Source: CAZQHK01 sp964593455
GTDB lineage: Bacteria > Muiribacteriota > CAYSPT01
Length of the DNA stretch: 11,115 bases
Assembly (NCBI GenBank): GCA_964593455.1
Contig: CAZQHK010000064.1
Span: 1 to 11,115 of the forward strand
Direction: 5' to 3'
Shown: one piece after another, positions 1 to 6,465 of the stretch
Position numbering within the stretch: position 1 is the stretch's first letter
Layout: every line of letters begins with the position of its first letter
Made by a program: the position numbers and the translations under genes
The notes under the pieces: generated by a model
Told to the model about the DNA's origin: nothing
What the model saw: the letters and a program-made list of their open reading frames with translations, nothing else
Databases searched by the model: none

Positions 1-2789
1 TGCGGGATGAACATCTCTTTTCGCTCTCTCTATTTGCCGAAGATCTGACCATGGATGAAATTCCGGGAATCCAATCGGTGCTCTTAGGAAAAAGAATTAC
101 CGGGGAGGCTGAACTTTCAGGAAATCTTAAAAAACTCGATCGTATCTCATGCCGGAGCAGTATTTCTCTGGCTGATACCTCTGAAATTAATTTTTCAGGC
201 ATGCTCGATTTACAGACCGATACAATTCTCCCGGGAAACCTGATTTCCTTCCGGGACCTCCCGTTTTCAGCACTGGTAAATGAGAATCAGGCAAAATTCG
301 GAACAGTACTGGCCAAAAGCAAATGGAATGGGCGGGGATGTTTACATGGTTCGTTTTCAGCCCCGGCATATGAAGGCGAAATCAACTGCGGGCCATTACG
401 ATACAGTGCCGTTGACGTGAATAGTATACGAGCTTGGGTCATCAATTCAGAAGATCACTGGTCAATAAAAAAACTGGAGATCTATCTGGCCCAGATTGGC
501 AACATCATGTTCAATGGAGAGTTTTCAGAGAAGCAAGCCAGCGGTTTTATTACAGGTGATAAACTCAATGTACCTTTTCTTCCAGGATTATCGGCCGGAG
601 CAAAATTCGAAGCAGTTGTCTCCGGTGCTCCTGAAGCAGTAATTCTCGATGGAAAGGTTCAGTTCAGTAATATTATCTGGCAGAATATCAACCTGGGTTC
701 GCTGGATATGGCTTTGAGTGTCGATGGACCGGAAGTTTTATTGACAATTCAGGATCAGGAAATTGTTACAATTCTTCCTGACAGTATTGGTTATTTTTCA
801 GGAGAAACAGTACAGGGTACTCTCAGGGGAACCATCGGGATGGATTTGAATCGGGAGGAAAGAGGTAATGTTCGAGCTGTTCTGGAATGTATTGCCTGCA
901 ATCTGGCTGGTGTAAAAGTCGATAATGCCGTTATCCAATGTCAGAGCACCGATGCCGGGTGGCATCTGGATATGGTTAGGGCAACTCTCGGGTTGGGGAC
1001 CGTGGAAATATCCGGATATGTTCTTGAAACCGGTGAACTTGATATCAAGCTTGACTGCAAATCAGTGGCTGCCTCATCTCTTGGTACTCTCATCTCAACT
1101 GAGTACGAGATAGAAGGGAATATCGACGCGACCATAATGATTACGGGCACTTTAGCCGATCCGGAGGTATCTCTGGCCATGGAGATGGATTCTATGGAAA
1201 CTGTTGGCCTCTGGAAGGCGGACAAGGTCGTCATTTTAGCCTTCTTGAAAGATAGAAGGGTGCAAATAGAACAGGCGATCATTCGCTTTGACGGTCGCGT
1301 CCTTCGGCTATCGGGTTCTTATCCTTTAACTGCCTCCGATGGAATCATTGATCTTCGACTGCTCATGGAAACAGGGTCTCTTGAGTTTATTTCCAGCCTT
1401 TTCCCTCACCTGGAAAACGTAGAGGGAACCGGTGGTATCGATTTATCGCTGAAGGGTGCCGTCAATAATCCCATTTTCAATGGGAACATTGAGTTGAAAG
1501 CCCTTTCCATGAAAGGGAAAGGATGGCCACTTCCACTTAAAGGTGGTGATCTGAATGTAGTGATAATCGACAACAAGGTCGATGTTAAAGGCGCTCTCTC
1601 AAAAGCCAGTCCTTTTCCCTTGACGCTTAAAGGTGAACTGGATCTTCAAGAATTATTCTCCCCTAAAATAAAACTCGAGTTTACCATGCAAGAATCCAAC
1701 ATTACATTATCCGATTTTATTCCCCGGGGAATGAAGTTGCCGATGACTCTCGTTGGTAGAACAAGCGCGCATCTTATTTTCAACGGAAAACCGGGAGATT
1801 GGACTCTCAGTGGTGATGTCCTGGTTTCCGAATCGAGGGTAGGAATATCTTTAGGTTCAGAACTCAAGTTGTTGGAATTGCCATGGCCATGGCTGGGTGT
1901 GGATATAGATATCGTAATCGGCGACCGGGTTTCTTTTCAGGGTAATCTCTTTACTCTCGATGTTGTAGGTAATCTCAATCTTGAAGGACTGGATGGGATT
2001 CTTCTTCTCAATGGTCGCTTTGATGTCAGACGAGGAGAAATAACGTATCTCAACAATACATTTGAAGTTTTGAACGGCGATATCCGCCTGGCGAGCATAC
2101 TTGAACAGAAAAATAATATTTCCATGCCAGCTTTTGAAAAGTTCCAGTTGCCATCGGTAAGCCTGATGACCCGTTCATCAGGAAACAATTTCCGTTATAC
2201 GGGAAGTCCTCACATTCTCCGGGTTCAAAACTATGAAGAAAGCAAGCAAAACAGGCGTCTTAACTGTGAAATAGATCTCCAGGCACAAACCAGGCTGAAA
2301 GGAGTTACCGTGACCATGCAGGTTTCCGGTCAGGCCGGGGAATTCAATACACGTTTCTATTCTTCGCCGCAAATGCCGGAAGAAAAGATTCTCACACTCC
2401 TGACTTCAGAAACTCATCGCGGCGACGATGAAGGAGAGAACTGGACAAGATCTGAACCGGGAATCATTAAATTTGTAGAAACCGGACTTAAAAGCTCTCT
2501 ATGGTCAGAATTTGGAAACTCGATCGCCGAGAGTCTCGATCTAAACCAGTTTAATATAAATACATCTTCTGAAGACAATGGTTTGTTGGGCGATCCTTCT
2601 ATTCAACTGGGGAAATACCTGGCCGATGATCTGTATATGACCTATGAGCACTCCTTTACCTTGACCGGCGGCCGGTCATTGGGGCTCGAATACCGTTTGG
2701 AGAACCGCCTTACCCTGGATGGTGCTATTCATGCGTTACCCACAGAAGATGATCTGCGTATAGGAGTCAAATTCAAAAGACTTTTTTAG
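1..2789 (+). CDS. tamB: TamB-like translocation/assembly module protein, 3' part (5' end outside window)
   Basis: The reading frame is open from base 3, so the first ATG at 51 is internal and at least 928 residues of a longer protein are present. The protein is a long run of beta-strand-rich repeats with almost no Cys and no internal membrane segment, as expected of the TamB/AsmA-like family. These proteins span the periplasm and move phospholipid or assist outer-membrane protein assembly. The C-terminal third carries the TamB (DUF490) signature: a stretch reading FDVRRGEITYLNNTFEVLNG near 1999-2085, followed by a YLADDLYMTYEHS segment and a final beta-strand ending in Phe. The family role is known; its role in this organism is inferred, and no TamA/BamA partner is visible. 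It ends 95 bases before the promoter of the next operon, so it is probably a separate transcription unit. Confidence 0.85.
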   Translation, partial: RDEHLFSLSLFAEDLTMDEIPGIQSVLLGKRITGEAELSGNLKKLDRISCRSSISLADTSEINFSGMLDLQTDTILPGNLISFRDLPFSALVNENQAKFGTVLAKSKWNGRGCLHGSFSAPAYEGEINCGPLRYSAVDVNSIRAWVINSEDHWSIKKLEIYLAQIGNIMFNGEFSEKQASGFITGDKLNVPFLPGLSAGAKFEAVVSGAPEAVILDGKVQFSNIIWQNINLGSLDMALSVDGPEVLLTIQDQEIVTILPDSIGYFSGETVQGTLRGTIGMDLNREERGNVRAVLECIACNLAGVKVDNAVIQCQSTDAGWHLDMVRATLGLGTVEISGYVLETGELDIKLDCKSVAASSLGTLISTEYEIEGNIDATIMITGTLADPEVSLAMEMDSMETVGLWKADKVVILAFLKDRRVQIEQAIIRFDGRVLRLSGSYPLTASDGIIDLRLLMETGSLEFISSLFPHLENVEGTGGIDLSLKGAVNNPIFNGNIELKALSMKGKGWPLPLKGGDLNVVIIDNKVDVKGALSKASPFPLTLKGELDLQELFSPKIKLEFTMQESNITLSDFIPRGMKLPMTLVGRTSAHLIFNGKPGDWTLSGDVLVSESRVGISLGSELKLLELPWPWLGVDIDIVIGDRVSFQGNLFTLDVVGNLNLEGLDGILLLNGRFDVRRGEITYLNNTFEVLNGDIRLASILEQKNNISMPAFEKFQLPSVSLMTRSSGNNFRYTGSPHILRVQNYEESKQNRRLNCEIDLQAQTRLKGVTVTMQVSGQAGEFNTRFYSSPQMPEEKILTLLTSETHRGDDEGENWTRSEPGIIKFVETGLKSSLWSEFGNSIAESLDLNQFNINTSSEDNGLLGDPSIQLGKYLADDLYMTYEHSFTLTGGRSLGLEYRLENRLTLDGAIHALPTEDDLRIGVKFKRLF

Positions 2790-2828
2790 AGGAAGTAATC
2801 CCACCGGGCCAGTGTTTTCCATTCAGGT

Positions 2829-2869
2829 GTTCTGATCTGTATTGATCCTTATAGTTAATCTGAACAGAT
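2829..2869. repeat. Imperfect inverted repeat upstream of the RiPP operon promoter
   Basis: GTTCTGAT at 2829-2836 faces ATCTGAAC at 2858-2865 with one mismatch. An overlapping perfect pair, ATCTGT at 2835-2840 and ACAGAT at 2864-2869, also exists. It lies about 15 bases upstream of the -35 box at 2884, a position suited to a regulator-binding site. This is inference from symmetry only. Confidence 0.3.
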
Positions 2870-2883
2870 ACGCCGTCTCCCAA

Positions 2884-2912
2884 TTGACATGGCTTACGAA
2901 TTGCCGTATTCT
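2884..2912 (+). promoter_or_regulatory. Sigma-70-type promoter of the RiPP operon
   Basis: A perfect TTGACA -35 box lies at 2884-2889, then a 17-base spacer, then TATTCT (4 of 6 consensus bases) at 2907-2912. Transcription would begin near 2919. The Shine-Dalgarno GGAGG at 2930-2934 and the ATG at 2946 follow in order. The placement also shows that an in-frame ATG at 2889 lies inside the promoter and is not the start. Confidence 0.7.
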
Positions 2913-2945
2913 GAAAGTGGGTGTAGGCTGGAGGCTCAGAGAGCT

Positions 2946-3236
2946 ATGTCTCAAAAAGATTATTTGATCAAAGCGCGTGAAGATGTTGCCTGGCGTGCTA
3001 TCGAAGGACAGGCGGTTATCGTTGATGGACGCTTTGATAAAGTGCATACGCTCAATCCCGTTGCAACCACCGTATGGAAAAAGATTCAAGATGAAATTAA
3101 CTTCGATCGGTTGGTGTTGGAGCTGGGTGAAAAGTATGAGGCCGCGAAATCTGTTTTAATGAAGGATGTTCGTGAACTGGTGGACCGATTTCAGGAAGAA
3201 CAACTTCTCACCGGTTCTTTTCACGATACTCCATAG
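2946..3236 (+). CDS. PqqD-family RiPP recognition element (peptide chaperone)
   Basis: This 96-residue protein matches the PqqD fold in length and pattern. An N-terminal strand region (AWRAIEGQAVIVDG) is followed by an LNP..TTVW segment at about residues 36-44, corresponding to the PqqD LN..a..IW motif. Helices covering the winged-helix half run to the end. PqqD-like proteins bind the leader of a precursor peptide and present it to a partner radical SAM/SPASM enzyme, which here is the next gene 50 bases downstream. The start at 2946 is chosen because GGAGG lies 11 bases upstream, whereas the in-frame ATG at 2889 has no ribosome binding site and overlaps the promoter. Binding of the peptide at 4437 is inferred from context. 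Confidence 0.8.
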   Translation: MSQKDYLIKAREDVAWRAIEGQAVIVDGRFDKVHTLNPVATTVWKKIQDEINFDRLVLELGEKYEAAKSVLMKDVRELVDRFQEEQLLTGSFHDTP

Positions 3237-3286
3237 TTGTTGCATGCTATGGGTTTCTATGCGATTTGGAGGTTTAAGCGACGTTC

Positions 3287-4396
3287 ATGCCGTGCTTGAC
3301 CGAAACGATTACTGAACCGTTGCTCAACAGTGATCCGGCAATGAATTTCCTGGATTACTGGCAGCGTGAGAAAAGACCGGTAAGTGCTCTATTTGAGGTA
3401 ACGTCCCGGTGTAACCTCCGGTGCCGCCACTGTTACCGGCGAGGTCTTTTCTCCGGGGAGGAAATGAGTCTGTCCGAAGTGACGGATATGCTCGATCAAC
3501 TCGCCGCGTCAAACGTTATTTTTATTGGTTTGACGGGTGGAGAACCGTTTCTCAGGGAAGACATACTGGACATCGTTGCCGCTGCCAAGAAGCGCCGGTT
3601 TTTTGTAACCCTGCTCACCAATGGTACGTTAATCGACCTATCTTCCGCCCGGGAGCTGGAAAAGCTCGGGATAGAACGGGTGGAAGTGAGTTTCTACGGG
3701 CCGACAACTGAGGTACATGAAACTATGACCGGTATCCCCGGATCATTCGAATCGTTTCTCACCGGAATCAGGAACCTGGCGAAAACGAGTCTGAAAGTAG
3801 TTCTCAAGAGCACGATAACGACCTTGAATGTATCTTTTCTGGATGATATGAAGAAATTTGCAAAAGAGCTGTCACTCCCTTTGCGATGTGATCCGAAAGT
3901 ATTGCCGTCACTCGACGGCGGACGGGATCCTCTCGGGGTACGGCTTGATCCCGAGGAATACCCGGATAGTCTTTGGTCCGAACTGTGGGGAACAGCTAAC
4001 AGTTCTGCCCACTCTGTGCAGGAAAACAAGAAGAAACCTGTTCAGCATCACCCGGTCAGACCGGACGAAAATGTGCAAATATGTAAAGCCGGGATGGTAT
4101 CCTGTGCGGTGAGACCATCTGGCCTGGTGTCTCCGTGCATCGTACTTCCTCTTACCGTCGGGGACCTTCGGCAGGAGACATTTGAAGACATCTGGCGCGG
4201 GGCCAGAATGGATGAATACCGGCAACTCACCTTCGGCACCTACCCGCAATGCCGGACCTGTGATTTGTTTTTTCAGTGCTTTCGTTGTCCCGCTTTTGCC
4301 CTGCTGGAAGAAGGAGATATCCTTAAGATGCCTGAGTTCCTGTGCCGGTCTGCTTCCTGCTCGCAAACTTTTTTGCAGCAAAACGGTCGCAGTTGA
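3287..4396 (+). CDS. Radical SAM/SPASM peptide-modifying enzyme
   Basis: This 369-residue protein has the radical SAM motif CxxxCxxC at Cys42, Cys46 and Cys49 (RCNLRCRHCY), which binds a 4Fe-4S cluster that cleaves S-adenosylmethionine. The GGEP motif for SAM binding is at about residues 84-87. The C-terminal SPASM domain should bind auxiliary iron-sulfur clusters: Cys266, Cys273, a GLVSPC segment ending at Cys284, then Cys322, Cys325, Cys331, Cys334, Cys353 and Cys358. Relatives such as PqqE and the thioether-forming sactipeptide enzymes modify ribosomal peptides. Placement between a PqqD-like gene and a small Cys-containing peptide gene supports a RiPP maturase role. The exact chemistry (thioether, C-C crosslink, epimerisation) cannot be read from the sequence. 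GGAGG at 3268-3272 lies 14 bases before the ATG, slightly far but the only good site. Confidence 0.88.
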   Translation: MPCLTETITEPLLNSDPAMNFLDYWQREKRPVSALFEVTSRCNLRCRHCYRRGLFSGEEMSLSEVTDMLDQLAASNVIFIGLTGGEPFLREDILDIVAAAKKRRFFVTLLTNGTLIDLSSARELEKLGIERVEVSFYGPTTEVHETMTGIPGSFESFLTGIRNLAKTSLKVVLKSTITTLNVSFLDDMKKFAKELSLPLRCDPKVLPSLDGGRDPLGVRLDPEEYPDSLWSELWGTANSSAHSVQENKKKPVQHHPVRPDENVQICKAGMVSCAVRPSGLVSPCIVLPLTVGDLRQETFEDIWRGARMDEYRQLTFGTYPQCRTCDLFFQCFRCPAFALLEEGDILKMPEFLCRSASCSQTFLQQNGRS

Positions 4397-4436
4397 ATGA
4401 GAATCAAAGGTGTGTTTCAAGGAGGAGAAAATCACC

Positions 4437-4664
4437 ATGAGTGAGAATCACCAGACCAAAGGGACTCCTGAACTCGATAATAACGGCATTCTAACTTCCA
4501 GGCTTCGTTACGAGAAACCGTCAATGATTACCGAAATTCTCCCCCCACAGTTGAGTGTGGGCCAATGCTCACTGGACCCCGACATTTATGCATGCTCTCT
4601 AACCACGAATTACGCGGACAACTCGGCCTGGGAAACAGGGTTTCCGGGTTTCTGCCATTTTTAA
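4437..4664 (+). CDS. Candidate RiPP precursor peptide (75 aa)
   Basis: This small ORF has the strongest ribosome binding site in the operon (GGAGGAG at 4421-4427, 9 bases before the ATG), as expected for a highly expressed precursor. It sits directly after the radical SAM gene. The N-terminal half is polar and leader-like, with a YEKPSM segment at residues 25-30; K-P motifs of this kind are common in leaders recognised with PqqD-like proteins. The likely core is the C-terminal 30 or so residues, rich in Cys, Ser, Thr, Asn, Tyr and Gly, with Cys44, Cys53 and Cys73 and the ending GFPGFCHF. Hydroxyl and thiol side chains near the end offer sites for radical crosslinking or phosphorylation. I do not recognise the family. 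Precursor identity is inferred from size, position and composition. An in-frame ATG at 4410 lies upstream of the Shine-Dalgarno and is less likely. Confidence 0.72.
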   Translation: MSENHQTKGTPELDNNGILTSRLRYEKPSMITEILPPQLSVGQCSLDPDIYACSLTTNYADNSAWETGFPGFCHF

Positions 4665-4666
4665 GA

Positions 4667-5161
4667 TTGGAGTCGTTCCGGAAATCCGGCCGGCTGTCAG
4701 TGGTCATGACCACAACCTGCATGTCGCCCCTGGTCAAAAAAGGGGATATGTGTGAGGTTCGATGTCTTTCATTGCCTCTTGGTGAGGGAGACCTTTTCTT
4801 ATTTCTGCGTGGACAGACGTTTATTCTCCATCGGTTCAGGGGCCGGCGTTTAGGGAAAACCTTCCTTCATCAGGGTGATCTTGACATCCTGCCCGACGAT
4901 TCACATTGTAATGACATCGTGATCGGCCGGGTAGTGACTATTTCCCGGGGTAACTGTGTGTTGGAGTTGGATCATTACTGGTTTAAAGTCCTCTCCCGTA
5001 TATCGGTACGGATCACCCGTCTGGAAAGTGTCCTCATGAAGGCCGTTGCCTCTTTCAAAACCGGTGTTTTAAAACGAGTTTTGATACTCGTTCACCGCAT
5101 GTGGAACACGATTATCTGGTTGCTTTACTGGCAATTATGTGGCGGCGCGATGAAGAAATGA
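4667..5161 (+). CDS. S24/S26 signal-peptidase-like protein with Cys at the nucleophile position
   Basis: About 164 residues if translation starts at TTG 4667, two bases after the precursor stop. The pattern follows S26 peptidases of the ER/SipW type. CMSPLVKKGD (Cys at 4718-4720) stands where S-M-x-P-x4-G-D is expected. LHRF with His at 4829-4831 matches the catalytic His box. HQGDLDILPDD at 4868-4900 matches the GD..xD box, followed by a VIGRVV strand. The nucleophile position is therefore Cys, with His and Asp kept. The C-terminus has a hydrophobic Trp/Leu/Ile-rich helix near 5071-5140 that could touch the membrane. Such proteins recur in RiPP clusters beside PqqD and HPr-kinase-like genes; leader cleavage is a reasonable but unproven role. 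The start is uncertain: ATG 4565 and 4592 overlap the precursor gene and ATG 4706 would cut into the domain. No clear ribosome binding site is seen, so translational coupling is likely. Confidence 0.7.
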   Translation: MESFRKSGRLSVVMTTTCMSPLVKKGDMCEVRCLSLPLGEGDLFLFLRGQTFILHRFRGRRLGKTFLHQGDLDILPDDSHCNDIVIGRVVTISRGNCVLELDHYWFKVLSRISVRITRLESVLMKAVASFKTGVLKRVLILVHRMWNTIIWLLYWQLCGGAMKK

Positions 5162-5162
5162 G

Positions 5163-6035
5163 ATGAAAAATGTGAACAAGAGACCGTCTCTTATCCTTGA
5201 TTGCGGCGGTTGGCCGGTAGAGTTCAGGTTTCCCCGGAGCACTTCCGGCTTTCGGGAAAAAATAGGTAAACGCTATTCGTTCCTGTTGACCGAGGTATCC
5301 CCGCAAGCTGTACTTGAGGTATCGATGACGGAAAATAAGTTGAATGGTCATGAAACCGATACCATCGTTCTGGACACTCGTTCCCCTGCCTTCGAGTTTT
5401 CAAGTCCGGCTTATCATCTCGTGTATGATATCGTTAAAAAACAGGGACAGGTTGTGTTTAAACCCTCCCGTCCGGGCACTGAGTTATCCCTTCTGAACAC
5501 GGTACTCGAGGTGTTTATCGGGGTGAAACACGTGCTTAGTGGGACCGGCATCCTGATCCACGCGGCAGCGGTAAAATCTGAGCAGTCCGGATGGATATTC
5601 CCGGGCCGTTCCGGTGCGGGCAAGACCACGCTGGCCAAGAGTTTCCCCGATGAAGCGCTGGTCAACGACGAGACAGTGCTGATCCGGTTAAACGATAATG
5701 GAGGGGTATCAGCCTGGAATGTTCCGCTCATGGTGCCCCTACGGGGGAAAGTAAAAACGTTTGACCTGGCCGGCATCGTGTTCCTGGAACGGCACGAATC
5801 ACCGCTTCCCGGTGAAGCACAAGCGCAAGCTCTTTCCCCCGCCCGGATAGCGGCACGATTGATTCCCCACACGCTTCCACCTTCGATGATGTTCTGCCAC
5901 GGTTCCAGGGACGCCTGGTTGGAACAGGTCTTAACCGTCTGTATAAACCTCGCCTCGAGCCGGCCGGGCTTTCTTTTGCCGTGGTACAGTGAATTTCCGG
6001 CCGCCGCCAGATCATTTATCGAGCAGATGGCTTGA
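5163..6035 (+). CDS. HPr kinase/phosphorylase-like P-loop protein
   Basis: This 290-residue protein has a Walker A motif GRSGAGKTT at residues 148-156, preceded by a LIHAAAV strand and followed by LVNDETVLI at about 166-174. That order (HAAAV, GxSGAGKTTL, then an acidic D-E/D-D pair) is typical of HprK-related kinases found in biosynthetic clusters. The N-terminal 100 or so residues lack the HprK DRTGG domain and form a divergent strand-rich region. The gene starts one base after the previous stop, so it is the last gene of the operon. Related kinases in lasso-peptide clusters phosphorylate a Ser of the precursor, which suggests phosphorylation of the peptide at 4437 here. Substrate and activity are inferred. 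Confidence 0.75.
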   Translation: MKNVNKRPSLILDCGGWPVEFRFPRSTSGFREKIGKRYSFLLTEVSPQAVLEVSMTENKLNGHETDTIVLDTRSPAFEFSSPAYHLVYDIVKKQGQVVFKPSRPGTELSLLNTVLEVFIGVKHVLSGTGILIHAAAVKSEQSGWIFPGRSGAGKTTLAKSFPDEALVNDETVLIRLNDNGGVSAWNVPLMVPLRGKVKTFDLAGIVFLERHESPLPGEAQAQALSPARIAARLIPHTLPPSMMFCHGSRDAWLEQVLTVCINLASSRPGFLLPWYSEFPAAARSFIEQMA

Positions 6036-6064
6036 GGAACGTCTACTTCCGGTCCTTTTTATTT
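6035..6064 (+). terminator. Weak rho-independent terminator candidate after the RiPP operon
   Basis: AGGAACG at 6035-6041 can pair with CGGTCCT at 6050-6056 with one mismatch, and a run of five T follows at 6056-6060. The stem is short, so termination is only moderately supported, but the position immediately after the last operon stop fits. Confidence 0.4.
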
Positions 6065-6171
6065 GTGCGCCTTGTATCTGAGGCCATTTCAATCACCTTG
6101 CTAAGAAGATTCGAGAATTGGTCGAGTTTATTTGACAGTGATACGTTCTCATTTTTCAAAAAAACCAAAAG

Positions 6172-6186
6172 AAATTAGTCTAATTT
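6172..6186. repeat. Perfect palindrome, operator-like
   Basis: AAATTAG and CTAATTT are separated by one T in an AT-rich stretch upstream of the flagellin gene. Seven-base half-sites with a one-base centre suit a homodimeric DNA-binding regulator. No regulator gene is adjacent. Confidence 0.4.
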
Positions 6187-6200
6187 AAAGAATTTAATAG

Positions 6201-6226
6201 AAATAACGACAAAATTACAGTTATTT
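6201..6226. repeat. Inverted repeat AAATAAC/GTTATTT
   Basis: A perfect 7-base inverted repeat (6201-6207 and 6220-6226) with a 12-base spacer lies 15 bases after the palindrome at 6172-6186. Together they form an AT-rich island in the 412-base gap before the flagellin gene. Confidence 0.4.
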
Positions 6227-6250
6227 TCATGTAACCGTCTATTTCCTGGA

Positions 6251-6278
6251 TCAACTCTGAGCTATAACTTACCGATAC
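6251..6278 (+). promoter_or_regulatory. Possible sigma-28 (FliA) type flagellin promoter
   Basis: ACCGATAC at 6271-6278 matches 6 of 8 bases of the flagellar sigma-28 -10 consensus GCCGATAA. TCAACTCT at 6251-6258 matches 5 of 8 bases of TAAAGTTT, with a 12-base spacer instead of 11. The -35 half is weak, but the -10 core CCGATA lies in the right region for a flagellin gene. Transcription would start near 6285 and give a leader of about 160 bases. Confidence 0.35.
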
Positions 6279-6374
6279 ACTGGATGAGGGCTCCGTCTAT
6301 CCTTATATGAACAGGGATTGTTGTGTTATGTTCCCAGGAAGGGACAAAAATTGTGGTTATGATAGATATCTTCC

Positions 6375-6417
6375 GCCTGCTTCAAAAGCCGTTTGACGGT
6401 TTGAGAAGCAGGCTTTT
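6375..6417 (+). terminator. Terminator-like hairpin in the flagellin leader
   Basis: GCCTGCTTC at 6375-6383 pairs perfectly with GAAGCAGGC at 6405-6413 and is followed by TTTT. The enclosed bases can extend the stem (AAGCCG with CGGTTT), giving a long, stable hairpin. It ends only 30 bases before the flagellin ATG. It may stop read-through from upstream, act as an attenuator if the promoter lies at 6251-6278, or protect the 5' end of the mRNA. Confidence 0.6.
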
Positions 6418-6418
6418 C

Positions 6419-6465
6419 GTTATGGTTGAAACGGGGACTCTCAACCGATGAGGATCAACCATAAC
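6419..6465 (+). promoter_or_regulatory. Translation-control hairpin enclosing the flagellin start codon
   Basis: GTTATGGTTGA at 6419-6429 is the exact reverse complement of TCAACCATAAC at 6455-6465, an 11-base stem with the ATG at 6448 in its 25-base loop. A second TCAACC at 6441-6446 can instead pair with GGTTGA at 6424-6429, giving a smaller competing hairpin. The loop holds two GGA motifs (6435-6437 and 6452-6454), the core of CsrA-binding sites. CsrA control of flagellin translation is established in Bacillus; its use here is inferred. Confidence 0.5.

Noticed and set aside
2889..2945. Upstream ATG at 2889 as the start of the PqqD-like gene
   Set aside because: It overlaps the TTGACA box at 2884-2889 and lies before the expected transcription start; it has no ribosome binding site, and the extra 19 residues do not belong to the domain.
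3908..4438. Minus-strand 176-codon open frame opposite the radical SAM gene
   Set aside because: It is fully antisense to a gene with clear catalytic motifs and its product resembles no protein family; typical shadow frame.
5414..5872. Minus-strand 152-codon open frame opposite the HPr-kinase-like gene
   Set aside because: Antisense to the Walker A-containing gene; composition is that of a shadow frame.
6132..6160. TTGACA at 6132 as a sigma-70 promoter for flagellin
   Set aside because: No acceptable -10 box lies 16-18 bases downstream (TTCAAA at 17).
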